Shown here one piece after another: positions 11,366-21,340 of a stretch of DNA of 64,000 bases; positions within the stretch are counted from its first letter, which is position 1, and each line of letters begins with the position of its first letter. Under the pieces are notes generated by a model. That model saw nothing but the letters and a program-made list of their open reading frames with translations, searched no databases and was not told where the DNA came from. Both the position numbers and the translations under genes were made by a program. Origin of the DNA: Bretschneidera sinensis (taxonomy: Eukaryota > Streptophyta > Magnoliopsida > Brassicales > Akaniaceae); the NCBI GenBank assembly GCA_023935145.1, contig CM043700.1, positions 27,005,001 to 27,069,000 of the forward strand, in the 5' to 3' direction.

Positions 11366-13270
11366 ATCTCTACCTTTGTCTAAGCGATTAAACCCAAACC
11401 TATTGTGCAGAGAACTCAGGATCCAAACTCATCTTGAGTCATCATTCAACCAACTCCAATCTTAAGAAGTCCAAGGCAATGATTGGACCTTCTCAGAGGT
11501 AGAATTTTAGTACCTAAATCTGCAGGACTTTCCTCCGTGGCTACCTTGTCCACACAAATGCGTCATTCCGTAATATTTTTCCGAATGAAATGATACCAAA
11601 CATCCATGTGCTTTGTCCCCTTATGGAACACTAGATTCCTACACAAGTGCCACGCACTTCAGCTATCCGAATACACCACCACCTGCTCTTTTAGGACCTT
11701 TCACTCTTCCAACAACCCTTTGCATAATATAGCCTCCTTGATGGCTTCCGTAGCCGCTATGTACTCAGCCTCGGTTGTTAAGAGTGCTACCACCGGCTGC
11801 CACTGAGCTTTCACGTACCTTAACAACCACTTCATCCCAAGCCAAATCTCCTTTCTGGGATTACTTACAAATCTGCTGAGAACATCCATTTCCTGAGAAA
11901 TGTCGGGTCTAGTGCTCACTATCATGGACATGACTGATCTACCTGCACTAGAGTAAGGAACCATATCCATTTCCTTCTTCTCCTCATCCATTCCAGGACA
12001 TTGTTTGCCGAAGAACTTGAAATGACCAGCAAGGGGAATCTTCACTGGTTTATTATCTTCCATAGAAAACTTGTACAACATCTTTTATCTACCAGAAGAC
12101 CGAGAAACCATCAACTCGTTTCTCTCCCTTTCTCGAATTCTTCTCATCTCAAGGATCTTTTGTGTAAGGCTAAGATCCTTCATCTCGAACTCCTCACTAA
12201 GTTGAGATGTAAACCTTTCCATTATGTCCCTGCTGTTCTCAACCAACAGCATCTCATCCGCATAGACGAGGATACTCACCACTTCCTCCACCTTGTATCT
12301 AGGTGAGAAGGTTTCTATGAAATCTGTGCCTTCTCTTTTCGTGAACTCCTTTGCCACCAGCCTAGCCTTATTCCAAACTTTATCCCCTGGAGGGTTCACT
12401 TCTTTGATCATGTAAGTGCACTTACAATCCACAAATCTCTATTTTTTCAGAATGTGCACCAATTTCCAAGAGCTGTTCTTCCTCAAAGAATGCATTATCG
12501 GTTCTTAATCCCTTAACTACCCTGCCCCTTTGAGTCTCTACCAGCTTTTTTCACACCATAAATTTATTCAAAGCATTTGTTCTATTTTTAAGCAAATAAA
12601 CCCAAACCTTTCTTGAATAATCATCAATTAAATACCGAAAATAAAAGTTACCTCCTTGTGTTGGTGTTCTTGCTAGTCCTCAAAGGTCCGAATGAATGTA
12701 GTCAAGAATCCTCTTAGACTTATGCACTCTGGTGTTGCTTCCCAAGAATGCAACACTCACAGAAATCAAGTTTCTCTACTTTGTCACCACCAAGTAGGCC
12801 ATCCTTACTGAGAACTTGCAGGCCCTCTTTACTCATGTGTCCCAAGCTAGTGTGCCAAAGGGCTGCCTTATCTATCTCAACCATCAAGCTTGTTGCTTGA
12901 TCCTTTATCTCCGTGTCTCCGATCATCTCATAGAGTCCATCCTTCATTGCTGCTTTGATCACTATTAAAGATCCCTTGGTCACCTTGATCTTTCCTCCCT
13001 CTGCTTTGTATGTGTATCCTATGGAATTTAGCTGCCCCAATGAGATCAAATTCCTCTTCACATCCGGAAGATACCCCACATTCCGTAGTAGCCTTGTCAT
13101 TCCATCAAACGTACTCAACTGGATGTCTCTTATGCCCCTCACTTGGTAAGAAGTATCATTCCCCAAGAAAACCTTTCCATCCTTGATTTCCTTGAATTTC
13201 TAGAACCAATCCTTATGAGGGCACATGTGATGAGTGCACCTGGTATCCAAGATCCATTTTCCGCTGCCTT
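11366..13270 (-). pseudogene. Copia C pol remnants
   Basis: On the minus strand in order: a protease region near 13245 with WILDTRCTHHM, where the active-site Gly after Asp-Thr is Arg; GAG-pre-integrase and zinc site (LWHTSLGHMSKEG ... CECCILGKQ, 13166-12720); part of the integrase core (YLIDDYSRKVWVYLL) near 12620; then an abrupt jump to reverse transcriptase pieces (12432-12085) with YADE in place of YADD. The RNase H end (TEAEYIAATEA, 12081-11701) finishes it. Most of integrase and the first half of reverse transcriptase are deleted, so the element could only have moved with help from others. Confidence 0.85.
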
Positions 13271-13371
13271 CTTGCCCCTTGCTCACACTTGAGCACAAAA
13301 TAAGAACATCATCATATTACTGTTCTCCTTTGGCAATCGAAGCCTTTCCATTCTTGGTATGGTTTCTTCCC

Positions 13372-14044
13372 TCATCCCTCATCCCTCATCTTCTCCTTGC
13401 AATCTTTCATGAAATGACCCTCCTTATGGCAGTAGAAGCATCTCTCATGGCTTTCTCCTCTACCTCTGTCCTGGTAGTAGCCATGTATGCTACTGTGCTC
13501 TCTCCCATGGCTTTCTCCTCTACCTCTGTCCTGGTAGTAGCCATGTATGTTGCTGTGCACTCTCCCACGGTTTTCTCCTCTACCTCCGACCCGGTAATAG
13601 CCATGTATGTTACTGCCATACTGAATTGTTGGCCTTCCTTTAACGAACAACCCTTCTCCACTTGATGCACTCCTCATCTTGGCATCAAGATTATCTTGCA
13701 ACTCTTTATTAGGATCCAATTTAAAAGTAAAGATTCGTTTACGAAGATACCTCTTATTAGGGAGAGTTTTGGCAAGAAATAACTCATCTAGTTTCTTCCA
13801 AATGACAGCTGGATCTTCTGAGTCTCTGCCTTGTGACATTATCCGACATGTGTAGGAAGATGGTGTTGTACACCATCTTCTTCATCTCATTCCACTGGAC
13901 CTCCGTGAGACTTGCTAGAAAAGCATCATCTTCTCCAATCACCAAGTCCACCTTTTGTTGCACAAGAACCACCTTAATCTTCCACTTCCAAAGAGCAAAG
14001 TCTCTCTTTCCATCAAACTTCTTACCAATGAAATTTGAAGCCAT
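13372..14044 (-). pseudogene. Copia C gag with frameshift
   Basis: The start is ATG at 14044 (MASNFIGKKFDGKRDFALWK), a typical Tork-like gag N-terminus. The frame changes in the overlap 13839-13784 and continues to 13372. A single zinc knuckle CFYCHKEGHFMKDC (CX2CX4HX4C) lies near 13445-13404, just after a tandem repeat of 20 residues (IHGYYQDRGRGESHGREHSS, three copies). The repeat is rich in Arg, Gly and Tyr and may help RNA binding. Confidence 0.85.
13441..13620 (-). repeat. Three 60-bp tandem repeats in Copia C gag
   Basis: Three consecutive 60-bp units (13441, 13501, 13561), the first two nearly identical and the third with about ten changes. The period is a whole number of codons, so the repeat keeps the frame. 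Confidence 0.92.
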
Positions 14045-14271
14045 CTTGCAGAAAAGATATCAGATTTATACAGTACCCACAATTGCTTTCCAGCTTCTTC
14101 TAAATCTCAAGAAGACGATTAAAGATTGATCTCAATACCATTCTTGAATCACCCTCAAGGACACGATCTGATCTTGATCTTTACTCCGTTCTTGAATCAC
14201 CTAAGAAGTTGATCTTTAATTCTTGGAGTCTTAACTTTGTTAACCTCCTGTTCTTGCTCCGATACCTAGTT

Positions 14272-14290
14272 GCTCTAGTTTTGATACCAC
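14272..14290 (-). other. Primer binding site of Copia C
   Basis: Minus strand reads TGGTATCAAAACTAGAGC one base after the 5' LTR end; it resembles the initiator-Met site with a few changes. Confidence 0.75.
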
Positions 14291-15210
14291 TGTTAGGAAA
14301 CCACTTCAATGATGCCTAGGTGATGGTCTTCCAAACATCCAAGTCTAGAATGACTTATAAAGAAAAGATACAGCAAACGAAGCAAAGAAAGAAGACAGCA
14401 ATTGTTATCGAGGTTCGGCAATAGCCTACGTCCCCATGAGTTCCTCTGAACTCTCCGTACTAAATCAATGGTTCTTTACAATACATCAACTCCTCTTCAA
14501 GAATCCACAAGTTCTTGAATGAACAAAGAAGATAAGAAAAGAAGAAGATAAGAACTATTACAAAGCCCTCTATCTAATCTATACTCCTCTCTATACTACT
14601 CTCTCTCTTTACAACCAGCATCTCTAATGAGTCCCTCTTGTATGTCTGTGTCTTTGCACTCTCACATAATTCTCTCATTCACATGTCATGTCTCACACAC
14701 TTGTGTTTTATATATCTTATGTCTTTCACTTATTGTGTTGAGATTGAAGCTAGGTGACCCTTTATATAGTGCACCAACTTCTTGACCAATCTTAAAGGTC
14801 AATATCCACCCTTAGATCTTGAGGACTAATCGACCATAGCCTTTGATCAAGTCTAAGTGATCCTGTGCATATTGATCATGCATCCACGCACTTAACAAAG
14901 GGCTGAACAAAATGGACCATGTGTGCCTTCAAGCTGCGGCTCAAGGCAGGGCTGCACATCTCCTCTTTCTCACCTTTCTGAGTGTCGTGGCCTGGGGGAG
15001 TCTGAACCGCAGCGCACACTGGTGCTGAACCTCCTTCATACTGGATGTCGCGGCCTTGAAAGAGCTGGGTCATATTCTGACCTGGTGCTGCTCCATTTTT
15101 TCCTGATTGTGCACTGAGGCGCACACCTCCAAGGTATGGCACACACTTGTACCTCGAGCTTGATTTTACTCTATTCTTGCAATCGTTTAATCCTTGGACA
15201 AATACTAACA
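14291..15210 (-). repeat. 5' LTR of Copia C
   Basis: 920 bp, TGTTAGGAAACC...ATACTAACA on the plus strand. It is longer than its partner (854 bp) by several small gaps, including sequence near 15108-15180. Confidence 0.88.
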
Positions 15211-15215
15211 TAAAT

Positions 15216-17389
15216 AATCCCCAATAATGAATGGTAGTAACTGCAATTAAGCTGTGAACTGAAGTGAGGCTGGTAACTGAGGCAAAAGTCTCCTCATAGT
15301 CGATCCCATACTCTTGGGTAAACCTTTTAACTACCAAGCAAGCCTTGTATCGATCAATGGACCCATCAGAGTGAGTTTTGATCTTGTAAACCCACTTGAA
15401 TCCAAAATATGTTTGCCTTTTGGTAGGTCCACTAGATCCCATGTGTGAGTGTTTTTGAGTGCCTGTAGTTCATCATTCATTGTCTTTTGCCAAAGAGGAT
15501 CAGAACTAGTTTCACGATAAGATTATGGTTCATGGTGAGAAAGAATAATAGAAAATACAACAAAGTCACAAAGCTTAATAACAAAAAATTTTACCCGATT
15601 ACTTCATCGAGGAGGGAGATCAGAAGCTATTGGAGTGGATTCATCGGAAGAGACAAGTTGCTCAGAAGAGGGTAAGGTGGATAACTTAATTGAGGCGTCT
15701 GTAGATATGTTAGGTGGTAATGAGATATCTGATAAAAAGATAGGATGTGTTAGAGTGGATCCATCGGAAGAGACAAGTTGCTTAGAAGAAGGGAAGATGG
15801 ATAACTCAATAGAGGTGTCTATAAACATGTTAGGTGGTAATGACATATCTAATAAAGAGATAGGATGTTTTGGTGGAGATGTTACTCAGAAGAAGAGTTT
15901 GTCTCAAGAGTCTCGAGAAAAAGATCATTGGAGAGGTCAGTGAATAGGAGAGAGGTGTTGTCATGCGATAGGTGAAACTTGGACATGGAGGCGAACATCT
16001 TGTGTTCGCAGAAAACAATATGACAAGACATTCAGAGATGTTTGGAGTAAGGATCCCAACATCTGTAGCCTCTGTGTTCAACAGCGGATCCCAAGAAATA
16101 ACATAAGCGAGATCTAGGTTCCAATTTGGTGCGCTCATGAGGTTGAAGGAGAACAAAACAGGCATAACCAAATACCTTAAAGGGTGATTGATTCCCAATG
16201 ATGAGAGAAGGTACACGGTTCTTGGTGTAAACAGCTGTAAGAGTAACTTCACCCCAAAAACTTTCAGGACATAAAATGGATATGAGAAGAGCACGGGTGG
16301 TATTGAGAATGTCTCAGTGTTTGCGCTTAGCACGCCCATTTTATTGAGAGGTGCTTGGATATGAACGATGAGGAAGAGTTCCATGTTGGCAAAGAAAGTT
16401 AAGGACGCTAGAGTTTGTGTATTCAGCAGCATTATCAGCACAAAACACTTTGATATTGCAAGAAAATTAAGTTTTGACCATGGTAGCAAAATCAAAGTAC
16501 AATTGAGGTAATTCAGATCGATTATGAATAAGAAATATCCAGGTATAACGGGAGTAATTGTCAACAAAAATGACAAAATATTTAGGGCTTCCCATAATAA
16601 CAGTGGGAGACGGGCCTCGAACATTAGAGTGAATTAAGTCAAATAGTGCAGAAGAAAAAGAATCAATTTTGTAAAATGGCAATGCCGATTGTTTGCTAAG
16701 TTGACAAGGAAGACAATCAAATTGTTCTTTATTAACAAGTCCTAAATAACCACTAGACACTAAGGATTGAAGATGACAGACAGAAGCATAACCCAGACGA
16801 GAATGCCAGAGACTGACAGATAGGGTAGATGAGACTGGGGTTGCTGTTTGAACTGATGAGGAGAAATAGGATGGAATATGAAGATTGATGAGCTTAAAGA
16901 ATCGTCCAACCTTATAGCCTATCCCAAGATTTTGTCCTATCTTTGGATCCTGCACACAACAACCAGAAGCAAAAAAAGGACAGTTAGACAGAAGTCACAT
17001 AATTGACCAACAAATATAATATTGAGAATGAGTTGGGGAATACAATAAGTATCAAGAAGAGAAGTGTTTAATGTTTCAATTTTTCCAATATAACTCACGG
17101 TCATGAGAGAACCATCAACAGTTTGAATAGTCGAAGTACGATTAACAAGATGTTTGGTGGAAAAGAGAGTGGAATCAAGAGTCATGTGATTACAACATGC
17201 AGAGTCAAAGAAGCAAGATAAATTACCTGAAGTGGTTGACATAGCAGTAGAAGGTAGATTACTAGAATGAGTAAGGACTTGTTTGACAATTTTCTCTATG
17301 TCAGAGGCAAAAAATGTTTCAATGGAAGCAGTGGATGATGAACTTTCAGCAGTAGTGGCAGTAGATCTAGAAAAAGTACTGCGAGACAT
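15216..17389 (-). pseudogene. Copia B pol, upstream half: protease, integrase, start of reverse transcriptase
   Basis: From 17389 downward: protease with CFFDSACCNHMT; GAG-pre-integrase and zinc site (LWHSRLGYASV ... CLPCQLSKQ, 16955-16467); integrase core (DLIHSNVRGPSP and FVDNYSRYTW); a further integrase stretch in another frame (16624-15830); and reverse transcriptase SDGSIDRYKACLVVKRFTQE near 15345, ending at YWGLF where Copia C is inserted. Several frameshifts are present. A 126-bp imperfect duplication at about 15634-15880 (bases around catcggaagagacaagttgc) lies between integrase and reverse transcriptase. Confidence 0.85.
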
Positions 17390-17433
17390 GTATTGCTGGG
17401 AATGTCTGTTGGGTTTTTGGAAACGATCACACT

Positions 17434-17660
17434 GAAGATGACCAGGGGCTTGCTTCTTACAGGATTGACAAAATCAAACTGGGGATGTCGATGAAGAATA
17501 AGACTTCGATTATAGTGACGTCGATGGAGCAGCGGCTGAAGATGACTATGAGCTTGCTTCTTAAAGAATTGACAAACTCGAACCAGAGACGTCGATGGAG
17601 AATAATACTCTGATTATAGCGACATCAATGGAGCGGCGGCTGAGATGATGTTGATGGAGA
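17434..17660 (-). repeat. Imperfect tandem repeat of about 104 bp in the Copia B leader
   Basis: Two copies plus a partial third share gcttgcttctta, attgacaaa, and gacgtcgatggag blocks. They stand where gag should be, between primer site and protease, so gag has been lost or replaced. Confidence 0.7.
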
Positions 17661-17811
17661 ATAAGACTCCAACTATAGTGATGACCTGACAGGTATGAAG
17701 ATGATATACAAGAAGTTTTTCTGATGTGAAGGATCCACTAATAGTGGCAATCACAGAGCATACGCAACTCTTGATATACCGATAACTACTAAGAATCTGG
17801 CTCTTATACCA

Positions 17812-18032
17812 AGTTGAATTTAAGAGAGGAAGTGAGACAATACAAATAGAAGAGAATTGTATTGAATTTGTGATTAGCTTACAAGGAAGGTATCCTATTT
17901 ATAGCCTAACCTAAGGGGAATGTTTCCCATTCTAACCAATGTGGGACTAACATATATATTGTATATATATACATGAACAATATAGACTCTTCACTTTACC
18001 TTGTTGTAGCTGTGTGGGACACTCTCATAACA
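17812..18032 (-). repeat. 5' LTR of Copia B, with adjacent primer site
   Basis: 221 bp. On the minus strand it starts TGTTATGAGAGTGTCCCACA and ends TTAAATTCAACT. It is followed by TGGTATAAGAGCC (17811-17799), a one-change variant of the initiator-Met primer site. Confidence 0.82.
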
Positions 18033-18044
18033 TTTGGACACTCC

Positions 18045-18289
18045 AAATCAAATTAAAGAGACGGTGTCTAAATCGATCATTGTGTATGTAGAAGGCACTG
18101 TTTTTTTCCTTTTTGGGAGCGGGAGGTGCCTCGCTTTCCTCTTCTTTTTTCCTCTGTATCACTACCACCTCTATCTTCACCCACATCTTCGAAATCCTCT
18201 TCCTCATCTTCAACTATTTCTCCTCTAAGAGCTTCAAGCTCATCTATGAAAGACGCATCATCATCATCATCATCGTAGTACTCTGAAGT
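18045..18289 (-). pseudogene. Btz-like first visible exon, frameshifted
   Basis: After the acceptor aatcttag the minus strand encodes SEYYDDDDDDASFIDELEAL and a further acidic run, then loses frame in the A/G-rich run near 18141-18152. It then reads APPAPKKEKNSAFYIHNDRF. Acidic N-terminus plus a Btz signature is the usual architecture of plant MLN51 proteins. The exon's 3' end is unclear because Copia B begins only about 13 bp further on. Confidence 0.5.
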
Positions 18290-18510
18290 CTAAGATTAAC
18301 CATGGCGACACTGAATCCTCATATTCACCTCCATACTCTGCTCCTTCCACTTTCTCTCCTCCCAAATTCACCATTGAATTACAATGATCTTCTAAAACAG
18401 AAGGAAAAAAAAAGTAGTCAAAATATCAACAAAATGTGCTTGAACTTCTATGAAGTTTCACGATTATGGATGAAAGAAACTCATGAGCAGATATGTTTAA
18501 AGGTATATAC
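18290..18510. other. Short gap, no gene seen
   Basis: AT-rich, between the Btz-like exon and Copia D; presumably intron of the broken gene. Confidence 0.4.
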
Positions 18511-19278
18511 TAAAGAAATTTAAGAACAATATAAAAAAGATCGAGTAAATTTCACACACTTTATGTGTATGATCTGTGTTCAATATATAAAGAATATTAC
18601 TGTTGTATGATAACAAGCTGACGCCGGGCAGAATAGCGATTATTCTGCAGGCTAGTTTCTGCAGATATCTCACAGGGAAGAAACACAAGAAAAACCCTAA
18701 AAACACAGAGAAACACCTCTGGTCTAATTTAAAATTATGCAAATACCAATAATAATGATAATCTATCTTTTCCGTATGTGGCCTCATTATTTATAAGATC
18801 AAAGCAAAAAAGGAAAAAATCCCCGAAAATATAATCCTGGGGAAAACTAAGGAAATTACTAAAATTAAGCGAATGTATTAAAGCAGAATCAACGGCAGTC
18901 AATTTTGACTTGAATACAAAAGGAAATTGCAAATGGAAAGTTTCCTAAAACTGGAAACTGCAAATTTGAAGGCCTAAAACAGAATCAACGGCAGTAAACC
19001 ATTCTAGGTAATCCACCTGCCATTTTTGCGCTGATCTGCCAACTCAAGGTATCTCAGTGCCAACAACGTGTTATCTGACAACTCAGCATCATCTGACTCG
19101 GATCCTCCTGAATCACAAGTCTTCCTGATTACAGAAGGATCGATAAATATCTACTGATGAGGTAATACAAGTCTATTAGGAGATTGAGTATCCTTATCAG
19201 CTAGGATAGAGTGTCCTTATCTGCTATCTGCTAGGAGCATCCATATCTTCTAGTGTTGTTGTTGGTTTAAGGACTACA
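18511..19278 (-). repeat. 3' LTR of Copia D
   Basis: 768 bp. The outer parts (18511-18620 and about 19120-19278) match the 5' LTR. The stretch 18621-19120 is absent from the 5' LTR and may be either an insertion or original LTR sequence lost from the other copy. Confidence 0.78.
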
Positions 19279-19659
19279 GAACCGAGTTGTTTAATACTCT
19301 CCCACAAACTAAGGTGTGGTGAGTGGCACACACTCAATTTGGTATGAAGAGCAGTAAGAACTTCACGAGCTAGTGGTTTCGTGACTATATCGGTAACTTG
19401 CAGATGAGAATGAACAAACTTTGTAATAAGTGAACCATGGGCAACTTTTTCTCTCACAAAATCGTAGTCAATTCCGATATGTTTGTTGCGAGCATGAAAC
19501 ATAAGATTGACAGTCATGTGTAGGGCACTGAGATCATCACAGAATAGTCTAGATGGTCGAAGGTATGGAATGCCAATGTCACGAAGAGGAAACGAGAGCC
19601 AAGTGAGTTCAGTAGTCATGGAGGCCATAGCATGATATTATGCTTCAGCACTGACTGGG
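19279..19659 (-). pseudogene. Copia D RNase H, 3' part
   Basis: Minus-strand frame with AEAxYHAMASMTTELTWL, where x is TAA, then FCDDLSALHMTVNLMFHARNKHIGIDYDFVRE and TDIVTKPLAREV: the Copia RNase H end and the usual C-terminus just before the 3' LTR. It is continuous with the segment at 22979 once element E is removed. Confidence 0.85.
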
Positions 19660-19849
19660 TGACGGGGAGCACGAGAAAAATTAAAATTAGGTATTTTAAT
19701 TTAGGAATTGGGATATATGTAGATATTGTGCAATAAAAAAATATTATGGGTATTTAGGTGTAGTTAATTTTTATATTGCAGTTTCCTTTCATAATTCAGT
19801 TTCCTAATCGTACTAGGGTTAAGATATCTATATAAAAGGCGTCCCTATG

Positions 19850-21159
19850 TGATAGGAGCTTAAATATTCATATTTAAGCCCCTAATTTACATTTGTTAAG
19901 CCTTAGTTTATGTTATTTTAGTCTATTTTACTTCATTTCTGTGTTTTACATGGTTTTTATAGGTCTATGAAGAAAAGGAAGCATTTTGGAAGCTTTTGGA
20001 GCTTAAAAGGAAGAAAACTGGAAAACCTTGAGCAAATACTGTCTAGAGTGCGATCGAGCGCACCAGGAAGGGCGATCGAGCGCAACCTTGCGATCGAGCG
20101 CACTCTGTTCGCGATCGAGCGCACACGTACGGCAGTGAACAGTAAAACGACAGCACCTGTTTTGGAAATTAAGGTCAGGGCCCTATTTTGGAAATTAGGG
20201 TTTCCAAGTGTCCTTAGAACCCTATAAATAGACTTGTAAAACACAGAAAACATATCTCCCTTTTTGAGGAGCTTATCTTCCTTTTAGTTTAGTTTTTGTT
20301 CGGGGAGATCGGAGAAGGAAACTGTGGAGGAAAATTGGCGACTCTTCTCTCGGGTTTCTTCTTTCCTTTATTTTTATTATGTGTACTTAAACTTTTAGTA
20401 AGGGCTTAGTTGAAGCCCTAATTATGTTTATTTAATATTTCAATATTGGCACCTTTACAATGGTTATATGATGATGTTTAACTTGATTAATACCTATGTT
20501 TATTTAAATTTCTCATATGTGTTTGTATGATCAACTTATGCATGTGGTATGGATTAGTTAGTTGAATCAATTTTGATGACCGAGTCCTGGGTTCAACATT
20601 AGTTACAAGAGATATCCACATCGGATTCTCAGGTTAATCAACATGGGAAACTGGGAGCGAACCAAGCCCCTAGGTCCCGTGTGGTTGCCGATCTCCACAA
20701 CCCTTATGCTCTCTTAAGGAACAACTCAGTATACACCCATGCTGAATCCCTTAAGAGAGAAAAGAGTTAGAGTATACACCATGCCTAACTCGTTGCTTAG
20801 GGAGATCAATAGTCTAAGGTGTGGACCAATCCCTTAGGTTGGCAATCATTAAATATTCAGAGTATAACTAAAGCATTGGCATATTGTTTTATTATGTTAA
20901 AGCATAATTAGTGGTAGATATCAAAGCCTTACACTTTTATCATTATCTTGTTTCTTGTTTCTTGTTTTATCCTTATCAATCCAAACTCATATTTTCTTTA
21001 TCTTGTTTTATATTGTGAAAGTAATTCTAGATAGAAATTCACCAAACCCTGTGGAAATGATCTCTCACTTGCACACTACACTACTACAGACCTTGTGCAC
21101 TTGCAAGTAAAACAAGTACGATTATTTACTTATTTATTTAGGTAGATAAACGTCCAACA
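19850..21159 (+). mobile_element. Solo LTR F (1.31 kb) inside the LTR of element E
   Basis: Begins TGATAGGAGCTTAAATATTC, ends GTCCAACA, and is flanked by CTATG on both sides (19845-19849 and 21160-21164), a perfect 5-bp target duplication. It has no coding domain. A TATA-like ccctataaatagac at 20220-20233 and a following leader fit a Gypsy-type LTR promoter. The tandem duplication breakpoint (20700/20701) falls inside it, so copy 2 holds only its last 459 bp. Confidence 0.88.
20049..20124 (+). repeat. Four copies of gcgatcgagcgca
   Basis: The near-palindromic GC-rich word gcgatcgagcgca (starting gtgcgatc, ggcgatc, tgcgatc, cgcgatc) occurs four times in 76 bp, in an otherwise AT-rich LTR, upstream of the TATA-like site at 20220. 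Confidence 0.85.
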
Positions 21160-21340
21160 CTATGTCATTTGTAGTCAGGTTGGAATGAATAATAAAAACA
21201 TATTATTGAAATTTAACACTCTATGATTGAGTAGTTGTTTCGCGCCATGTGATTTGGTTACGGTTCCATGTGATTTGGGACGATCCATATGATTTGGATC
21301 AGTTTTATCTTTTATGTTTAGTTTATCTTTATCTCTCCCA

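Larger units (their letters stand above)
10512..15210 (-). mobile_element. Copia-type LTR retrotransposon C, nested in Copia B
   Basis: LTRs at 10512-11365 (3') and 14291-15210 (5'), each TGTT...AACA. The flanks gaaat (10507-10511) and taaat (15211-15215) are a 5-bp target duplication with one change. Removing the element and one flank copy rejoins Copia B's reverse transcriptase between Phe and Gln of the WGLFQMDVKN region without loss, which fixes the borders. The internal part is only about 2.9 kb because much of integrase and reverse transcriptase is missing. Confidence 0.92.
9388..18032 (-). mobile_element. Copia-type LTR retrotransposon B, 3' end deleted, interrupted by Copia C
   Basis: The 5' LTR is 17812-18032 and its primer site lies just below it. 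Protease and integrase follow at 17389-15830 and the start of reverse transcriptase at about 15440-15216. Copia C (10512-15210) then interrupts, and reverse transcriptase and RNase H resume from 10511 down to about 9445. Of the 3' LTR only the last roughly 57 bp remain (9388-9444), joined directly to a truncated RNase H, so most of the 3' LTR and the pol end were lost in one deletion. The gag region is almost absent. No target duplication is visible, as expected after end loss. The element splits the Btz-like gene. Confidence 0.88.
7188..18289 (-). pseudogene. Btz/MLN51 (CASC3)-like gene, broken and split by nested Copia elements
   Basis: Scattered minus-strand exons at 18289-18045, 8650-8591, 8384-8182, 7390-7337 and 7233-7188 read as parts of one gene. 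The first encodes an acidic run, then SAFYIHNDRF, close to the plant Btz-domain signature FYMHDDRF. The second gives FKDEQK then GHTGKFEDA, like the Btz KWGHDKFEE segment. The third is basic and RG-rich and ends KGKGPIKYKPSPRR, like the RGRGPRRYEP of plant homologues. Btz proteins bind eIF4AIII in the exon junction complex. Frameshifts near 18141-18152 and 8619-8624 and a TAA at 8264-8262 disable it. Copia B with nested C lies between the first two exons. Whether the last two exons belong to the same gene is inference; the assignment rests on motifs recalled, not a search. Confidence 0.5.
19660..21340 (+). repeat. 5' LTR of element E, split by solo LTR F
   Basis: Parts 19660-19849 and 21160-21340 align in order with the right LTR (22613-22978): attatgggtat, gtgtagttaattt, tcatttgtagtca, gattgagtagttg. 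About ten percent of positions differ by eye. A TATA-like ctatataaaaggcg is at 19828-19841. Confidence 0.85.
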
